This document shows positions 1 through 8,619 of a DNA stretch of 64,000 nucleotides, in pieces. Below the pieces are notes generated by a model. It was given only the letters and a program-made list of their open reading frames with translations. It did no database searches and was not told the DNA's origin. The stretch's first letter is position 1; every line of letters begins with the position of its first letter. A program made the position numbers and the translations under genes. Origin of the DNA: Microbacterium hibisci. Lineage in GTDB: Bacteria > Actinomycetota > Actinomycetes > Actinomycetales > Microbacteriaceae. The stretch lies in assembly GCF_015278255.1 (NCBI RefSeq), contig NZ_JADIJC010000008.1, forward strand, positions 62,001 through 126,000, given 5' to 3'.

Positions 1-3000
1 TCGTGACGGGCGACGAGCAGTACCGCGCGAACGCTCTCCATGTGCTGCGGACGTGGAGCGGTCTCGACCCCGAGAAGTACGCGTACTTCGCCGACGCGCA
101 CATCCACACCGGTGTGCCGCTGTACTACATGCTGATCGCCGCCGAGGTGCTGCGCGGCACCGAGCCGGCGAACGAGACGCTCGACGGCTACGACCTGCGG
201 TGGACCGCCGAAGACCAGCAGCGCATCGAGGGCAACCTCGTGCGGCCGGTGCTCGACACGTTCCTGTACTCGAAGAACCGCCTGTGGAACCAGCACCTCT
301 ACGGCGTGATCGGCATGATCGCGGCGGCGATCTTCCTCGACGACGCCGACCTGTACGCCGAGCGCGTCGAGTGGTTCACCGTCAACGCCGGCTACGAGAG
401 CGAGCACGACCTGTACGGCGGCGACGTGAACGGCGCACTCGCGTCGCTTTTCCGCGAGATCCCGGCGGACGATCCCCGCAACACCACCGGCGAGTCCTTC
501 GTCCAGCACATGGAGATGCTGCGCGACCAGGCGCACGGCCAAGGCGACGTCGACCTCCTCGTGGCGCTGGCGCGCCTCGTCGACAACCAGGGAACGACGA
601 TCGACCCCGTCGCCGGCACCGTCTCCGACGCGGCCGACGCGGTGTCGCCGTATCACTTCCTGGACAACCGGATCCTCGCCGGAGCCGACACGTTCACCGC
701 GTTCATGATGGGCGAGGAGGTGCCGTACGTTCCCGCGAACGAGGGCGGCACGATCTCGCAGGCGTATCGTGGCCGCCTCGTGGACCCGCTCAGCGAGACG
801 TATCTGCAGTACCGCTACGTCGCGGGGGTGGACGTCGAGGCGGAGGCGCCGCACGTCGCCGATCTGTACGCGCATCGCGACGGTCCGCTGTTCTACAACG
901 GCACAGCGGTGCAGAACTTCTGGAACGATCGCGGCTCGGACTACACCGGCGCCGAGTACTGGGTCGCATTCCCGTCGGAGCTGGCAGACGTCGCGGGCTC
1001 CGTCGCGCCGCGCGGCGACAGCCCCCAGCTCCCGCTCGCCAAGTTCGGCACTGCCCTCGGCGCGGGCGCGCAGCACCAGGCAGACGATGGAGGCATGGGA
1101 TTCGTGCGCCTGGATGCCGCCGCCGAGGACGCTGAGGTGGCCGTCCGCCGCGCCGTCTGGGGCGACCGCTCGAAGACGTCGCTGGTCGGCATCAGGCTCC
1201 GCAGCGACGGGTCGGCGACGCTGCAGGCGTCGCGCACCGCGGCTGCGGCGCCCTTCGCTGAGATCGTCGTGCCCGACACCGGCGGCGAGTGGCGGTACGT
1301 GTGGGTCGACCTGCACGTCGACAAGACCCCCGGAGCTGTCGGCGACAACATCCTGTTCCTGCGTGCGACCGGATCGGCCGCGCAGGTGGATGTGTCCGGC
1401 GTACTCGCGCAGGCGAACGGCGTGCTCACACCTCCGGTGTTCACCGACGCGCCCGCGGTCGATGTCGTGGCCGTGAAGGGCGAGCAGTGGACCCGCAGCT
1501 TCGAGGCGACGGATGCCGCGAACGACGCGATCGCGCTCTCGCTGCAGAGCGCACCCGAGGATGCGCGGCTCACGGGTGCGGAGGTGGCCTGGACACCCGC
1601 CAGGCCCGGCGCCGAGGAGCTGCTCGTCGTCGCGTCGGACGGCACCGCCGTGACCGCTCTGCCGGTGAAGATCACGGTCGCGGCGACGCGCGCGGCCGCG
1701 ATGGGGACGCTCCTCGATCGCATCGGCGACGAGGCGAGCTACACGGCTGCGAGCTGGGAGCGCGTCGACGCGCTGTTGGCACAGGTGAAGGACAAGCGCA
1801 AGACGGCCGGTGTCTCCGAGTTCGCAGACCTGCTCGCGCAGCTGGGGCAGGCGATCGCCGAGCTCGAGCTGCTCAATCCGACGCTCTCGGACGGCTCGCT
1901 CGACTTCACCGGCCTTGTCAGCGCGCCTCCGCTCGGCGGCTCGCAGCTGCGTGCCCTGACGGACAGCGACAACCAGACGTCGTGGGGTGACCAGCGGGTG
2001 TCCGCGATCGCCTTCGACTTCGGTCCGGCGTTCCGCGTCAGCGCCGACGCCTTCGGCTTCCAGGCGCGTGACACATTCCCGAACCGCGCGGAGGGCACGA
2101 ACGTCTACGGCTCCGACGACGGCAGCAGCTGGACGCTCCTCACCGAGCATCCGAACGCCGGCCAGGATGCCCAGGTCGAGTGGATCGCCACGCGCGAAGA
2201 GGTGCGCGATCACCGCTTCCGGTTCCTCAAGTTCCAGGTCGACGAGCCCGGTGTTCCGTCGGACCCTGCCTACCCGGGGATCTGGAGCATCGCCGAGATC
2301 CGCATCGACGGAACCCGCAGCGAGGCTGTCGGGCTCATGGCCACCGTGTCGATGTCGTCGCCCGACGCCCTCGCGGGGCGAGTCGTGACCGGGGATCGGG
2401 TCGAGCTCCGCATGACCGGACCCGTGGGCAACACCGGCGTGAGCGTGACGCTGCTCGGCCAGGACGCGCAGGTGACCTCGCCCGCTCCCGGGGAATGGCT
2501 CGCCGTTGCGCCGGTGCCGGACGGCGCCGAGGCGGGCGGTGCCATCGGATTCGCCATCTCGTTCACGACACCGGACGGGAGAGCTGCCGATCCGATCGCC
2601 GCGACGACCGACGGATCGAAGCTGTTCCTGTCGACGGACGTGGGGCTGCTCGACGCGGCGTTCCGCGACGCGCGCGTGCTGCGTCCCGACGGGGTGGCTG
2701 ACGCCGCGTGGACGCAGCATGCCGCCCGCATGCTGGACGGTGACGCCGCGACGCACTCCGACACGCGGCTGAACGGCGGCATCTACGGCCACGTCTGGGA
2801 CTTCGGCGAGGACCGCGTGACGCTCACGGGCACCGAGCTGCTCGTGCGCCAGGACGGGTACGGCACCTCGCGCATCGCCGACATGCGCCTGGAGGGTTCG
2901 GACGATCTGCAGACCTGGACACGGCTGACGCCCGTCGCTCCGGCGAAGACGCTGGAGTGGCAGCGGTGGGCGGTGCAGGGCGACGCCGGCTATCGCTACA

Positions 3001-3080
3001 TCCGGATCGCCAACGGGCAGATCCTCGGCGTCGCCGAACTGCGGCTCTTCGGAGACGTCGGCCCGGCGACCGTGGACTGA
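1..3080 (+). CDS. Secreted polysaccharide lyase (alginate-lyase-like) with CBM, Ig-like and discoidin domains, 5' truncated
   Basis: The gene is cut by the window edge (first whole codon at 3), so the signal peptide and N-terminus are missing. The first ~330 visible residues contain an ADAHIHTGVPLYYM segment and a tyrosine-rich helical fold typical of the alginate lyase superfamily (PF05426-like), which cleaves uronic-acid polysaccharides by beta-elimination. Then come a carbohydrate-binding module-like beta region (~365-475), an Ig/cadherin-like domain (~480-560), a helical linker, and two F5/8 type C (discoidin) domains (~625-775 and ~870-1020). There is no LPXTG motif or C-terminal membrane segment, so it is probably released rather than anchored. 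A strong hairpin follows the stop. Substrate cannot be named from sequence. Confidence 0.72.
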   Translation, partial: VTGDEQYRANALHVLRTWSGLDPEKYAYFADAHIHTGVPLYYMLIAAEVLRGTEPANETLDGYDLRWTAEDQQRIEGNLVRPVLDTFLYSKNRLWNQHLYGVIGMIAAAIFLDDADLYAERVEWFTVNAGYESEHDLYGGDVNGALASLFREIPADDPRNTTGESFVQHMEMLRDQAHGQGDVDLLVALARLVDNQGTTIDPVAGTVSDAADAVSPYHFLDNRILAGADTFTAFMMGEEVPYVPANEGGTISQAYRGRLVDPLSETYLQYRYVAGVDVEAEAPHVADLYAHRDGPLFYNGTAVQNFWNDRGSDYTGAEYWVAFPSELADVAGSVAPRGDSPQLPLAKFGTALGAGAQHQADDGGMGFVRLDAAAEDAEVAVRRAVWGDRSKTSLVGIRLRSDGSATLQASRTAAAAPFAEIVVPDTGGEWRYVWVDLHVDKTPGAVGDNILFLRATGSAAQVDVSGVLAQANGVLTPPVFTDAPAVDVVAVKGEQWTRSFEATDAANDAIALSLQSAPEDARLTGAEVAWTPARPGAEELLVVASDGTAVTALPVKITVAATRAAAMGTLLDRIGDEASYTAASWERVDALLAQVKDKRKTAGVSEFADLLAQLGQAIAELELLNPTLSDGSLDFTGLVSAPPLGGSQLRALTDSDNQTSWGDQRVSAIAFDFGPAFRVSADAFGFQARDTFPNRAEGTNVYGSDDGSSWTLLTEHPNAGQDAQVEWIATREEVRDHRFRFLKFQVDEPGVPSDPAYPGIWSIAEIRIDGTRSEAVGLMATVSMSSPDALAGRVVTGDRVELRMTGPVGNTGVSVTLLGQDAQVTSPAPGEWLAVAPVPDGAEAGGAIGFAISFTTPDGRAADPIAATTDGSKLFLSTDVGLLDAAFRDARVLRPDGVADAAWTQHAARMLDGDAATHSDTRLNGGIYGHVWDFGEDRVTLTGTELLVRQDGYGTSRIADMRLEGSDDLQTWTRLTPVAPAKTLEWQRWAVQGDAGYRYIRIANGQILGVAELRLFGDVGPATVD

Positions 3081-3093
3081 GGCAGCCTCCACG

Positions 3094-3131
3094 GCTTCGG
3101 CCCGGCCTCTCGCGAGGATCCGGGCCGAAGC
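3094..3131 (+). terminator. Intrinsic-type terminator after the lyase gene
   Basis: Perfect 12-bp arms (GCTTCGGCCCGG at 3094-3105, CCGGGCCGAAGC at 3120-3131) enclose a 14-nt loop that can itself form a short CCTC/GAGG stem. It sits 13 nt after the stop codon. There is no clear U-tract, as is common in high-G+C actinobacteria. Confidence 0.75.
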
Positions 3132-3157
3132 TTCCGGCGGCGCGCCATCGTCAGCAC

Positions 3158-3220
3158 TGCAATCGAAGGGTTGCAATAACGCTCCGATCGTGTCACGCTG
3201 AGTGCAACCGAAAAGTTGCA
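3158..3220 (+). promoter_or_regulatory. Two tandem 18-bp palindromic operators before the MFS gene
   Basis: Site 1 at 3158-3175 is TGCAATCGAAGGGTTGCA and site 2 at 3203-3220 is TGCAACCGAAAAGTTGCA. They share the layout TGCAAY-CGAARR-GTTGCA and lie 45 bp apart, just upstream of the start at 3238. They probably bind the ArsR-type repressor encoded at 4971, in the same operon. The pairing of site and regulator is inference. Confidence 0.65.
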
Positions 3221-3237
3221 TACCGCTGGAGGTTCGG

Positions 3238-4470
3238 ATGCCTGGCCGACGGAGTCCCGCCGAGACGAGTAGCGCACGAGTCGCGATCACGCTGAGCGTG
3301 CTGTTCGCCGGAACGTTCGTGATGGGGTGCGCCGAGGTGCTCGTCGCCGGCATGCTCGATCTGATGGCCGTGGACCTGGCCGTGCCGCTTTCCGCAGTGG
3401 GTGTGCTGGTTTCGGCGAACGCTCTCGGGATCGCCATCGGCGGGCCGCTGCTGACGTTCCTGACCGCCCGCGTGGACCGTCGGCCGGTGCTGCTGGCCGC
3501 GCTCGCCGTGTTCACCGGGCTGAATCTGCTGCCCGCACTGGGGGTCGGACTGGAGGTCTTCACCGCAGCACGGCTGGTGATCGGCGCGGTCGAGGGGCTC
3601 TTCATCGCGGCTGCCATTACGACGGCGACCTCGATCGTGCCGCGTGACCGGTCCGGCCGTGCGATGGCGGTGGTGATCTCCGGATTCGCCGTCTCCGGCG
3701 CGGTCGGGATGCCCCTCGGTCGGCTGCTCGGCGCAGCCGTCGGCTGGCGCGCCGCGTTCTTCGCCGTGGTGCTGGCAGCCGTCATCGTTCTCGTCATCGC
3801 CATGGTCGTGCTGCCGCGCGCGCCCCACGACGGCGAAGTGGGGATGCTGGGCCAGCTGCGGTTCGCGCTCGCCCCGCGCGTCCTCGCGGTCCTCGCCGTC
3901 GGAAGCCTTCTGTTCGCGGGCGTATCGGCGTCGCAGACCTACCTCGTTCCCTTCCTGGACCAGGTCTCGGGGGTCTCCGGAGCCTGGATCGGGGCATGCC
4001 TGACAGGTTTCGGCGTCGCCGCCGCGATCGGGTCGTTCGCCGGCGGCCGGTTCGCCGACGCCGGAGCGGCACGGGCGCTGATCCTCGGCGCCATCGGCGT
4101 CGCCGTCTCGCTCGCCGCGATGGCGCTCTGGGGAGCGCACACGGCCGTCGTCGTGGTCGCGCTGCTCGTTCTGGGCCTGTGCAGCGCGGGCATCACGAGC
4201 CCCTGGCAGCACCGCGTCGAGCACCTCGCCGGACCGGGCGCGATCCTCGCAGCATCGCTGCCGGCGTCCGCTGCGAACCTCGGCGACGCATTCGGGGCGT
4301 TCGCCGGCGGGCGGGCGATCGATATCGTCGGTGTGCCCGCGGCCGTGGTCGCGGCCGCGATCCTCGGCAGCGTGTCCGTCCTCGTCGCGATCGCCACCCG
4401 CGCGCTGCGCCCGGCATCCGCCCAGGCGGCGGCAGCATCCCGAGAATCCGCGCCCGCGACCGATCACTGA
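3238..4470 (+). CDS. MFS exporter (DHA1/arabinose-efflux type)
   Basis: The 410-residue protein has about twelve hydrophobic segments and typical MFS loops (for example LTARVDRRPVLLAAL after TM2). It is an inner-membrane, proton-driven drug or metabolite exporter of the AraJ/CmlA-like group. I chose the ATG at 3238 because GGAGG lies about 6 nt upstream; an in-frame ATG at 3202 falls inside the operator palindrome. The SRPBCC gene follows after 18 nt, so MFS, SRPBCC and ArsR probably form one operon controlled at the tandem palindromes. The exported compound is unknown. Confidence 0.85.
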   Translation: MPGRRSPAETSSARVAITLSVLFAGTFVMGCAEVLVAGMLDLMAVDLAVPLSAVGVLVSANALGIAIGGPLLTFLTARVDRRPVLLAALAVFTGLNLLPALGVGLEVFTAARLVIGAVEGLFIAAAITTATSIVPRDRSGRAMAVVISGFAVSGAVGMPLGRLLGAAVGWRAAFFAVVLAAVIVLVIAMVVLPRAPHDGEVGMLGQLRFALAPRVLAVLAVGSLLFAGVSASQTYLVPFLDQVSGVSGAWIGACLTGFGVAAAIGSFAGGRFADAGAARALILGAIGVAVSLAAMALWGAHTAVVVVALLVLGLCSAGITSPWQHRVEHLAGPGAILAASLPASAANLGDAFGAFAGGRAIDIVGVPAAVVAAAILGSVSVLVAIATRALRPASAQAAAASRESAPATDH

Positions 4471-4488
4471 CCCCCGCAGACCCGCAGA

Positions 4489-4974
4489 ATGGAAACGCTC
4501 ATGGAGAACACGCAGAACCCCCCGGCCGCGATCGACGCCGATACCTTCAGCGTGCGCCGCACGATCCACATCAGCGCGCCCCTCGAGAAGGTCTGGCGCA
4601 CCGTCACCGAGCCCGAGCTGATCTCGCAGTGGTTCGGCCAGATCACCCTCGCCGGCGAAGGTGTCGGCGCCGTCGGCACGATCGGCTGGCCGGGTGAGCG
4701 GCGGATCCCGATCCGGGTCGAGACCTTCGACCCGCCCTCGGAGGTGTCGTACCGCTGGTGCAACGACGAAGACCCTCTCCCGGCGACGGTCGACGAGCAG
4801 CGCGCGACGATCTTCACCTTCACTCTCGAAGCCACCGCCGGCGGCACGCGGCTCACGGTCGTCGAGACCGGCTTCGAGCACGTCGGCAACCCCGCGCACG
4901 TCATGGCCGATCACCGCGGCGGCTGGGACGGCGAGCTCGACAAGCTCGTCGCCCTCCTCGAGCGCAGCGCATGA
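4489..4974 (+). CDS. SRPBCC (AHSA1/START-like) domain protein
   Basis: The 161-residue protein begins VRRTIHISAPLEKVWRTVTEPELISQWFG near residue 17, the hallmark of the AHSA1 branch of the SRPBCC fold, a hydrophobic ligand-binding helix-grip domain. Its molecular role is unproven. In many actinobacteria this family is encoded next to an ArsR regulator, as here: its stop codon overlaps the next start (ATGA at 4971-4974). The ATG at 4489 has no good ribosome site; the in-frame ATG at 4501 has GGAA about 6 nt upstream and may be the true start, shortening the protein by four residues. Cytoplasmic. Confidence 0.85.
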   Translation: METLMENTQNPPAAIDADTFSVRRTIHISAPLEKVWRTVTEPELISQWFGQITLAGEGVGAVGTIGWPGERRIPIRVETFDPPSEVSYRWCNDEDPLPATVDEQRATIFTFTLEATAGGTRLTVVETGFEHVGNPAHVMADHRGGWDGELDKLVALLERSA

Positions 4975-5303
4975 GCGGCCGGGCGATGCTGGACGGAACC
5001 GTGGTCGCCATGTGCAATGCGCTCGGCGAAGAGACGCGTTGGAGCATCCTCACCGCCCTCGGCGAGGGTGACGCCTCGGCGTCGGCGCTCGCCCGGCGCC
5101 TGCCCATCACCCGGCAGGCGATTGCCAAGCACCTCGCCGTGCTGCACGAGGTGGGTCTCGTCGAGACCGTCCCCGCGGGCCGTGAGGTGCAGTACCGGGT
5201 CGTCGGTGCACAGCTCACCGCCGTGGCCCGGCGCCTCGACGCCATCGGCGACGAATGGGACCGCCGCCTCGCCGCCATCAAGAACATCGCCGAGTCCCTC
5301 TGA
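4971..5303 (+). CDS. ArsR-family winged-helix transcriptional regulator
   Basis: The 110-residue protein starts at the ATG that overlaps the SRPBCC stop. Residues ~14-75 form an ArsR winged helix: LGEETRWSILTALGEG, then recognition helix ITRQAIAKHLAVLHEVGLV, then a wing with GREVQYRV. No Cys pair typical of metal-sensing ArsR proteins is visible, so it more likely senses an organic ligand or works with the SRPBCC protein. It is the last gene of the MFS-SRPBCC-ArsR unit and the best candidate to bind the 18-bp palindromes at 3158-3220. Confidence 0.88.
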   Translation: MSGRAMLDGTVVAMCNALGEETRWSILTALGEGDASASALARRLPITRQAIAKHLAVLHEVGLVETVPAGREVQYRVVGAQLTAVARRLDAIGDEWDRRLAAIKNIAESL

Positions 5304-5369
5304 CGCCCGGTCCGAGGCACCCGGTCTTGTCGTGGAGACACGGACCAGGCGGTGGGTCGGGAAGCAGGG

Positions 5370-6329
5370 TCAGGGAGCCGGAGCGTTCGAGGTCGTCGAG
5401 GGCTTTCGACTCGCCGGCGAACCGGGGATCCAGCAGCGCACCGTGTCGCGGTAGCGGCGGAAGTCGTCGCCGAACCTTGCCTCGAGGTCCGCCTCCTCCA
5501 GCGGGCGGACGGCGAAGTTCCAGAGCAGCGAACCGAGGACGGCGTAGACGACCACCATCCAGGACGACAGCACAAGACCCACCGCGACGCCCTGCACGAA
5601 CCCCGACACCGCCATCGGGTTGCGAACGAAACGGTACGGTCCTGCCGTGACGAGCCGATTGGCCATCGCGGCGGGCAACGGCGTGCCGTCGCCGTTGACG
5701 TTCATCGCCGCCGCGGACCACAGCCCGAGAACGCTGGCCAGCGCGAAGAGCGCCCAGCCCGCCGAGACGACCGCCGATGGAAAGGGGATCTCGAGACCCC
5801 AACGGGCCTCGAGGGCGGAGACGACTACAGGGATCACGCCGAGGAACAAGCCCCAGAAGACGAGGATCTGTGCCGCGGTGAGCAGGATGTGCATGCCGGG
5901 ACTCGCTCGCGACCGGGCGGGTCGGAATGCGAAGGGCCCCGCCAGCGCCCACGCGGTCGGAATACGCCCCACCCAGAGCAGGCAGGCTGCGCCGATGGAC
6001 CCGACGGATGCCGCGGTCATGAGAAGCACGCCCCATCCGGCTTCGCCGGTGAAGGTCGCGTATCCCGCCAGCAGCACGGTCACCGTGAGGGTCCATGCGG
6101 TGGCGATGGTCGCCGACCCGAATGCCCAGCGGCCCGCCGTCGCGGCAGCGATTCCCGACGCGATGACGAAGAGCGGGATGTCGACGAGCGCAACAAGGAC
6201 CGCGTCGAGCGAGCCCAGGGTCGTCTCGCGCACGAACGGAACAGTGAAGACGCCGACCCACCACGCGGCGCCGGCCACAGCCTGCGCAGCGAAGTACAGC
6301 CGCGCGAGGGCGGGGGCGGCGGGCAGCAT
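5370..6329 (-). CDS. Isoprenylcysteine/phospholipid methyltransferase-like membrane protein
   Basis: The protein of about 319 residues has roughly seven or eight hydrophobic segments. The C-terminal third carries the ICMT/PEMT signature: RLVTAGPYRFVRNPM for SAM binding, then LEEADLEARFGDDFRRY. Proteins of this superfamily are SAM-dependent methyltransferases in the membrane; the substrate of bacterial members is mostly unknown. I take the ATG at 6329 (MLPAAPALARLYF) because hydrophobic sequence begins there; the open frame extends to 6500 but that part is Arg-rich and unlike a leader. It stands alone on the minus strand, convergent with the ArsR gene 66 bp away. Confidence 0.75.
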   Translation of the reverse strand: MLPAAPALARLYFAAQAVAGAAWWVGVFTVPFVRETTLGSLDAVLVALVDIPLFVIASGIAAATAGRWAFGSATIATAWTLTVTVLLAGYATFTGEAGWGVLLMTAASVGSIGAACLLWVGRIPTAWALAGPFAFRPARSRASPGMHILLTAAQILVFWGLFLGVIPVVVSALEARWGLEIPFPSAVVSAGWALFALASVLGLWSAAAMNVNGDGTPLPAAMANRLVTAGPYRFVRNPMAVSGFVQGVAVGLVLSSWMVVVYAVLGSLLWNFAVRPLEEADLEARFGDDFRRYRDTVRCWIPGSPASRKPSTTSNAPAP

Positions 6330-6530
6330 GCGAAGCGGCCAGGTTCCTCTGCCACGCTCCACCGCTCCAGCATGACAGCGAAGCGCGCAGGCGCCTTCAC
6401 CTCGGGGCGACATCGCCCAGGGCATGCTCGACTGCGATTCGCAAGGTGCGCGGCGCGCGCCGTGCTTCACGACAGGAACGAACCGGGCGCTTCGCGTCAC
6501 CTATCGACGCGATGTGATCCGGGAAAGACG

Positions 6531-6563
6531 AAACCCCCGCGATGTAGAAGCTACGCGAGGGTT
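6531..6563 (-). terminator. Terminator of the Glu-Asp-Phe tRNA transcript
   Basis: Read on the minus strand, arms AACCCTCGCG and CGCGGGGGTT (one G-U pair) enclose a TAG/CTA mini-stem and are followed by TTTCGTCTTTCCC. It lies about 30 nt past the 3' end of tRNA-Phe. Confidence 0.75.
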
Positions 6564-6591
6564 CCTGGGGTGACTGTAACGATCACCCTTG

Positions 6592-6664
6592 TGGCTCCGA
6601 CCGGCATCGATCCGGTGACCTTTCGATTTTCAGTCGAACGCTCTACCAACTGAGCTACAGAGCC
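6592..6664 (-). tRNA. tRNA-Phe (GAA)
   Basis: The 73-nt cloverleaf reads GGCTCTGTAGCTC at its 5' end, has a GACTGAAAATC anticodon loop (anticodon GAA), a GTCACCGGATCGATGCCGG T-arm and a CGGAGCC acceptor strand with discriminator A. CCA is not encoded. It is the last tRNA of a three-gene minus-strand cluster. Confidence 0.96.
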
Positions 6665-6708
6665 GCACGGTGGTTTCTCTTGCAAGACCTGCCGCGTCCT
6701 AGACGAAA

Positions 6709-6730
6709 GGCCCTCTTCGAGAAAAGGGCC
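6709..6730 (-). terminator. Hairpin between tRNA-Asp and tRNA-Phe
   Basis: Arms GGCCCT and AGGGCC enclose a 10-nt loop and are followed on the minus strand by TTTCGTC. It may be a partial terminator or a processing signal between the two tRNAs; the 78-nt spacer is longer than that between the other two. Confidence 0.5.
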
Positions 6731-6742
6731 CGTCGCTCGGAG

Positions 6743-6816
6743 CGACCCTGACGGGACTTGAACCCGCGACCTCCGCCGTGACAGGGCGGCACGCTAACCA
6801 ACTGCGCTACAGGGCC
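6743..6816 (-). tRNA. tRNA-Asp (GTC)
   Basis: A 74-nt cloverleaf with acceptor GGCCCTG/CAGGGTC (one G-U pair), discriminator G, D-arm TAGCGCAGTTGGTTAGCG, anticodon loop CCTGTCACG (anticodon GTC) and T-arm GCGGGTTCAAGTCCCGT. CCA is not encoded. It lies 20 nt downstream of tRNA-Glu. Confidence 0.96.
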
Positions 6817-6836
6817 ATGCTTATTGAATTGTGGAG

Positions 6837-6909
6837 TGACCCCAACGGGATTCGAACCCGTGCTACCGCCGTGAAAGGGCGGCGTCCTAGGCCGCTAAAC
6901 GATGGGGCC
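6837..6909 (-). tRNA. tRNA-Glu (TTC)
   Basis: A 73-nt cloverleaf with acceptor GGCCCCA/TGGGGTC, discriminator A, anticodon loop CCTTTCACG (anticodon TTC) and T-arm ACGGGTTCGAATCCCGT. It is the promoter-proximal tRNA of the cluster. A minus-strand TATGCT box about 35 nt upstream, with TTCGCG 18 nt before it, is a reasonable promoter. Confidence 0.96.
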
Positions 6910-7068
6910 GGGTGAACCTTTGGGGGCTCACTGCCGAGGACCAAGCATACGTAATGGATCACGAAAACGCGAATCGAGGGCGTGGCGCCCTTGTGGAACG
7001 GCGTTGCCGAGCGCAGACTGACCGGGTGACCGCTGCCCGCGGCGGCGGCCGACATGCGCCACTGGGGG

Positions 7069-7096
7069 TTGCGCATGTTACGCATGTTGCTACTGT
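7069..7096 (+). promoter_or_regulatory. Promoter of the M23 peptidase gene with GCATGTT direct repeats
   Basis: TTGCGC at 7069-7074 and TACTGT at 7091-7096 are separated by 16 nt, a good SigA-type pair. Between them GCATGTTAC and GCATGTTGC repeat directly with a 9-bp period (7073-7090). Read on the other strand these are G(T/C)AACATGC repeats, suggestive of a response-regulator site. Confidence 0.5.
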
Positions 7097-7128
7097 GAAA
7101 CGAGTTGTTGCCGCGAGGGGAGGACCCG

Positions 7129-8535
7129 GTGCAGCCCGAGAACAACACCGCGAAGACCCTGGCCGACGACGCGTCTGCGGACTGCGGATGCGCTCCTACT
7201 CCCGCTGAGCAGCGGCGGCTCTGGCCCGCGATGAACCGACGCACCGCGCTCGGTCTCGGCATCCTGGGGGTCGCGGCGCTGGGCGCCGTCGGCATCGCCG
7301 CGAGTCCTCTCGCCAGCCCGGCATTCGCCGCCGAGTACCCCTCGTGGGACGACGTCGTCGCCGCGATGAACAACGAGGCCGCCAAGCAGGCCGAGATCAC
7401 GAAGATCCAGCAGCTCATCGCGGGGCTCGAGGCCGACGTCACGGCAAAGCGGCTGGTCGCCCAGCAGCTCGCCGACGAGTTCTACGTCGCGCAGCAGGCC
7501 TACTTCGACGCGGCGCTGCGCGCCGACCAGCTGCAGCAGCAGGCCGACGAACAGGCCGCCGCAGCGGTCGATGCCGCGAACAAGGCCGGTCGAGTGGCCG
7601 CTCAGCTCTATCGCAACGGCGGCGACGACACGTCGCTCGAGCTCTTCTTCGCCGGTTCCGCCGCCGGCGCCGACGACCTCCTCGCGCGCCTGGGCACGAT
7701 GGACAAGCTCGTCCAGCGCAACCAGGACGTCTACGCCCAGGCTGTCACCGCGCGTGACTCGGCGCAGAGCCTGAGCGATCAGGCGGCGGTGCAGCGCGCC
7801 GAGCGCGACCGGCTGCAGAAGGTCGCCGAAGAGAAGATGGTGGCCGCGCAGAAGGCCGCCGACGAGGCGCAGGCCGCCCTCGACGCCCAGAACGCGAAGC
7901 GCGGCGAGCTCGAGGCGCAGCTGGCCGCCCTGCAGGACACGGTCGCCAAGACCGTCGCCGACTACGAAGAGGGCGAGCGCATCCGCAAGGAGCGCGAGGC
8001 GGCTGCGGCTGCCGCGGCAGCGGCAGCGGCGAAGGCCGAGGCCGACCGTCTCGCCCAGCAGGGCGGCGGCGGTGGCGGAGGCGGTGGCGGAGGCGGTGGC
8101 GGCGGCGCGGTCGTCGGATCCGGCTGGGCCCGCCCGTCCTCCGGCTGGCGCAGCTCCGGCTACGGACCCCGGACGGTCCAGTGCGGCAACAGCTACTGCT
8201 CCAGCGGCTACCACTACGGCGTCGACCTCGCGGCGGGCTGCGGTGCGGGCATCTACGCGGCGTCGGCCGGGCGGGTCGTCTACGCGGGCGGCAACGGCGG
8301 CTACGGCAACTACATCAAGATCGACCACGGCGGCGGCATCGGCAGCGGCTACGGTCACATCCGCTCCGGCGGCATCTTCGTCGGCGTCGGCCAGTGGGTC
8401 AGCGCCGGTCAGCTCATCGCGAGCGAGGGCAACACCGGCAACTCCTTCGGCTGCCACCTGCACTTCGAGACCTACGTCAACAACTACCCGGTCAACCCGA
8501 TCGACTTCATGGGCGCTCGCGGCGTCTCGGTCTGA
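7129..8535 (+). CDS. Exported M23 (LytM-type) peptidoglycan peptidase with coiled coil and poly-Gly linker
   Basis: The 468-residue protein starts at GTG 7129, with GAGGGGAGG about 6 nt upstream. Residues ~32-66 form a signal peptide with twin arginines (NRRTALGLG) and an AFA cleavage site, so Tat export is possible. A long coiled coil (~70-300) ends in poly-Ala, followed by 15 glycines in a row. The C-terminal M23 domain keeps the zinc ligands in HYGVD (His ~361) and HLHFE (~442). This matches EnvC/RipA-like enzymes or activators that split peptidoglycan at division; intact ligands favour an active endopeptidase. A 32-bp palindromic hairpin follows the gene. Confidence 0.92.
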   Translation: MQPENNTAKTLADDASADCGCAPTPAEQRRLWPAMNRRTALGLGILGVAALGAVGIAASPLASPAFAAEYPSWDDVVAAMNNEAAKQAEITKIQQLIAGLEADVTAKRLVAQQLADEFYVAQQAYFDAALRADQLQQQADEQAAAAVDAANKAGRVAAQLYRNGGDDTSLELFFAGSAAGADDLLARLGTMDKLVQRNQDVYAQAVTARDSAQSLSDQAAVQRAERDRLQKVAEEKMVAAQKAADEAQAALDAQNAKRGELEAQLAALQDTVAKTVADYEEGERIRKEREAAAAAAAAAAAKAEADRLAQQGGGGGGGGGGGGGGGAVVGSGWARPSSGWRSSGYGPRTVQCGNSYCSSGYHYGVDLAAGCGAGIYAASAGRVVYAGGNGGYGNYIKIDHGGGIGSGYGHIRSGGIFVGVGQWVSAGQLIASEGNTGNSFGCHLHFETYVNNYPVNPIDFMGARGVSV

Positions 8536-8573
8536 GCCGCGAGCCGCGCGAGTTGGGCGGACCCCGTAAACGA

Positions 8574-8605
8574 CGAGAACCGGATGCCGCGGCATCCGGT
8601 TCTCG
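8574..8605. terminator. Bidirectional terminator, perfect 32-bp palindrome
   Basis: The palindrome is perfect from 8574 to 8605 (half-site CGAGAACCGGATGCCG). It lies between the convergent M23 and ppa genes and is built from an inverted pair of the dispersed GGATGCCGC word. Confidence 0.8.
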
Positions 8606-8619
8606 CATGAGACGACAAG

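Noticed and set aside
8062..8106. Assembly artefact in the poly-glycine run
   Set aside because: The 15 Gly codons use mixed GGC, GGT and GGA and the frame continues into an intact M23 domain, so it is a real linker.
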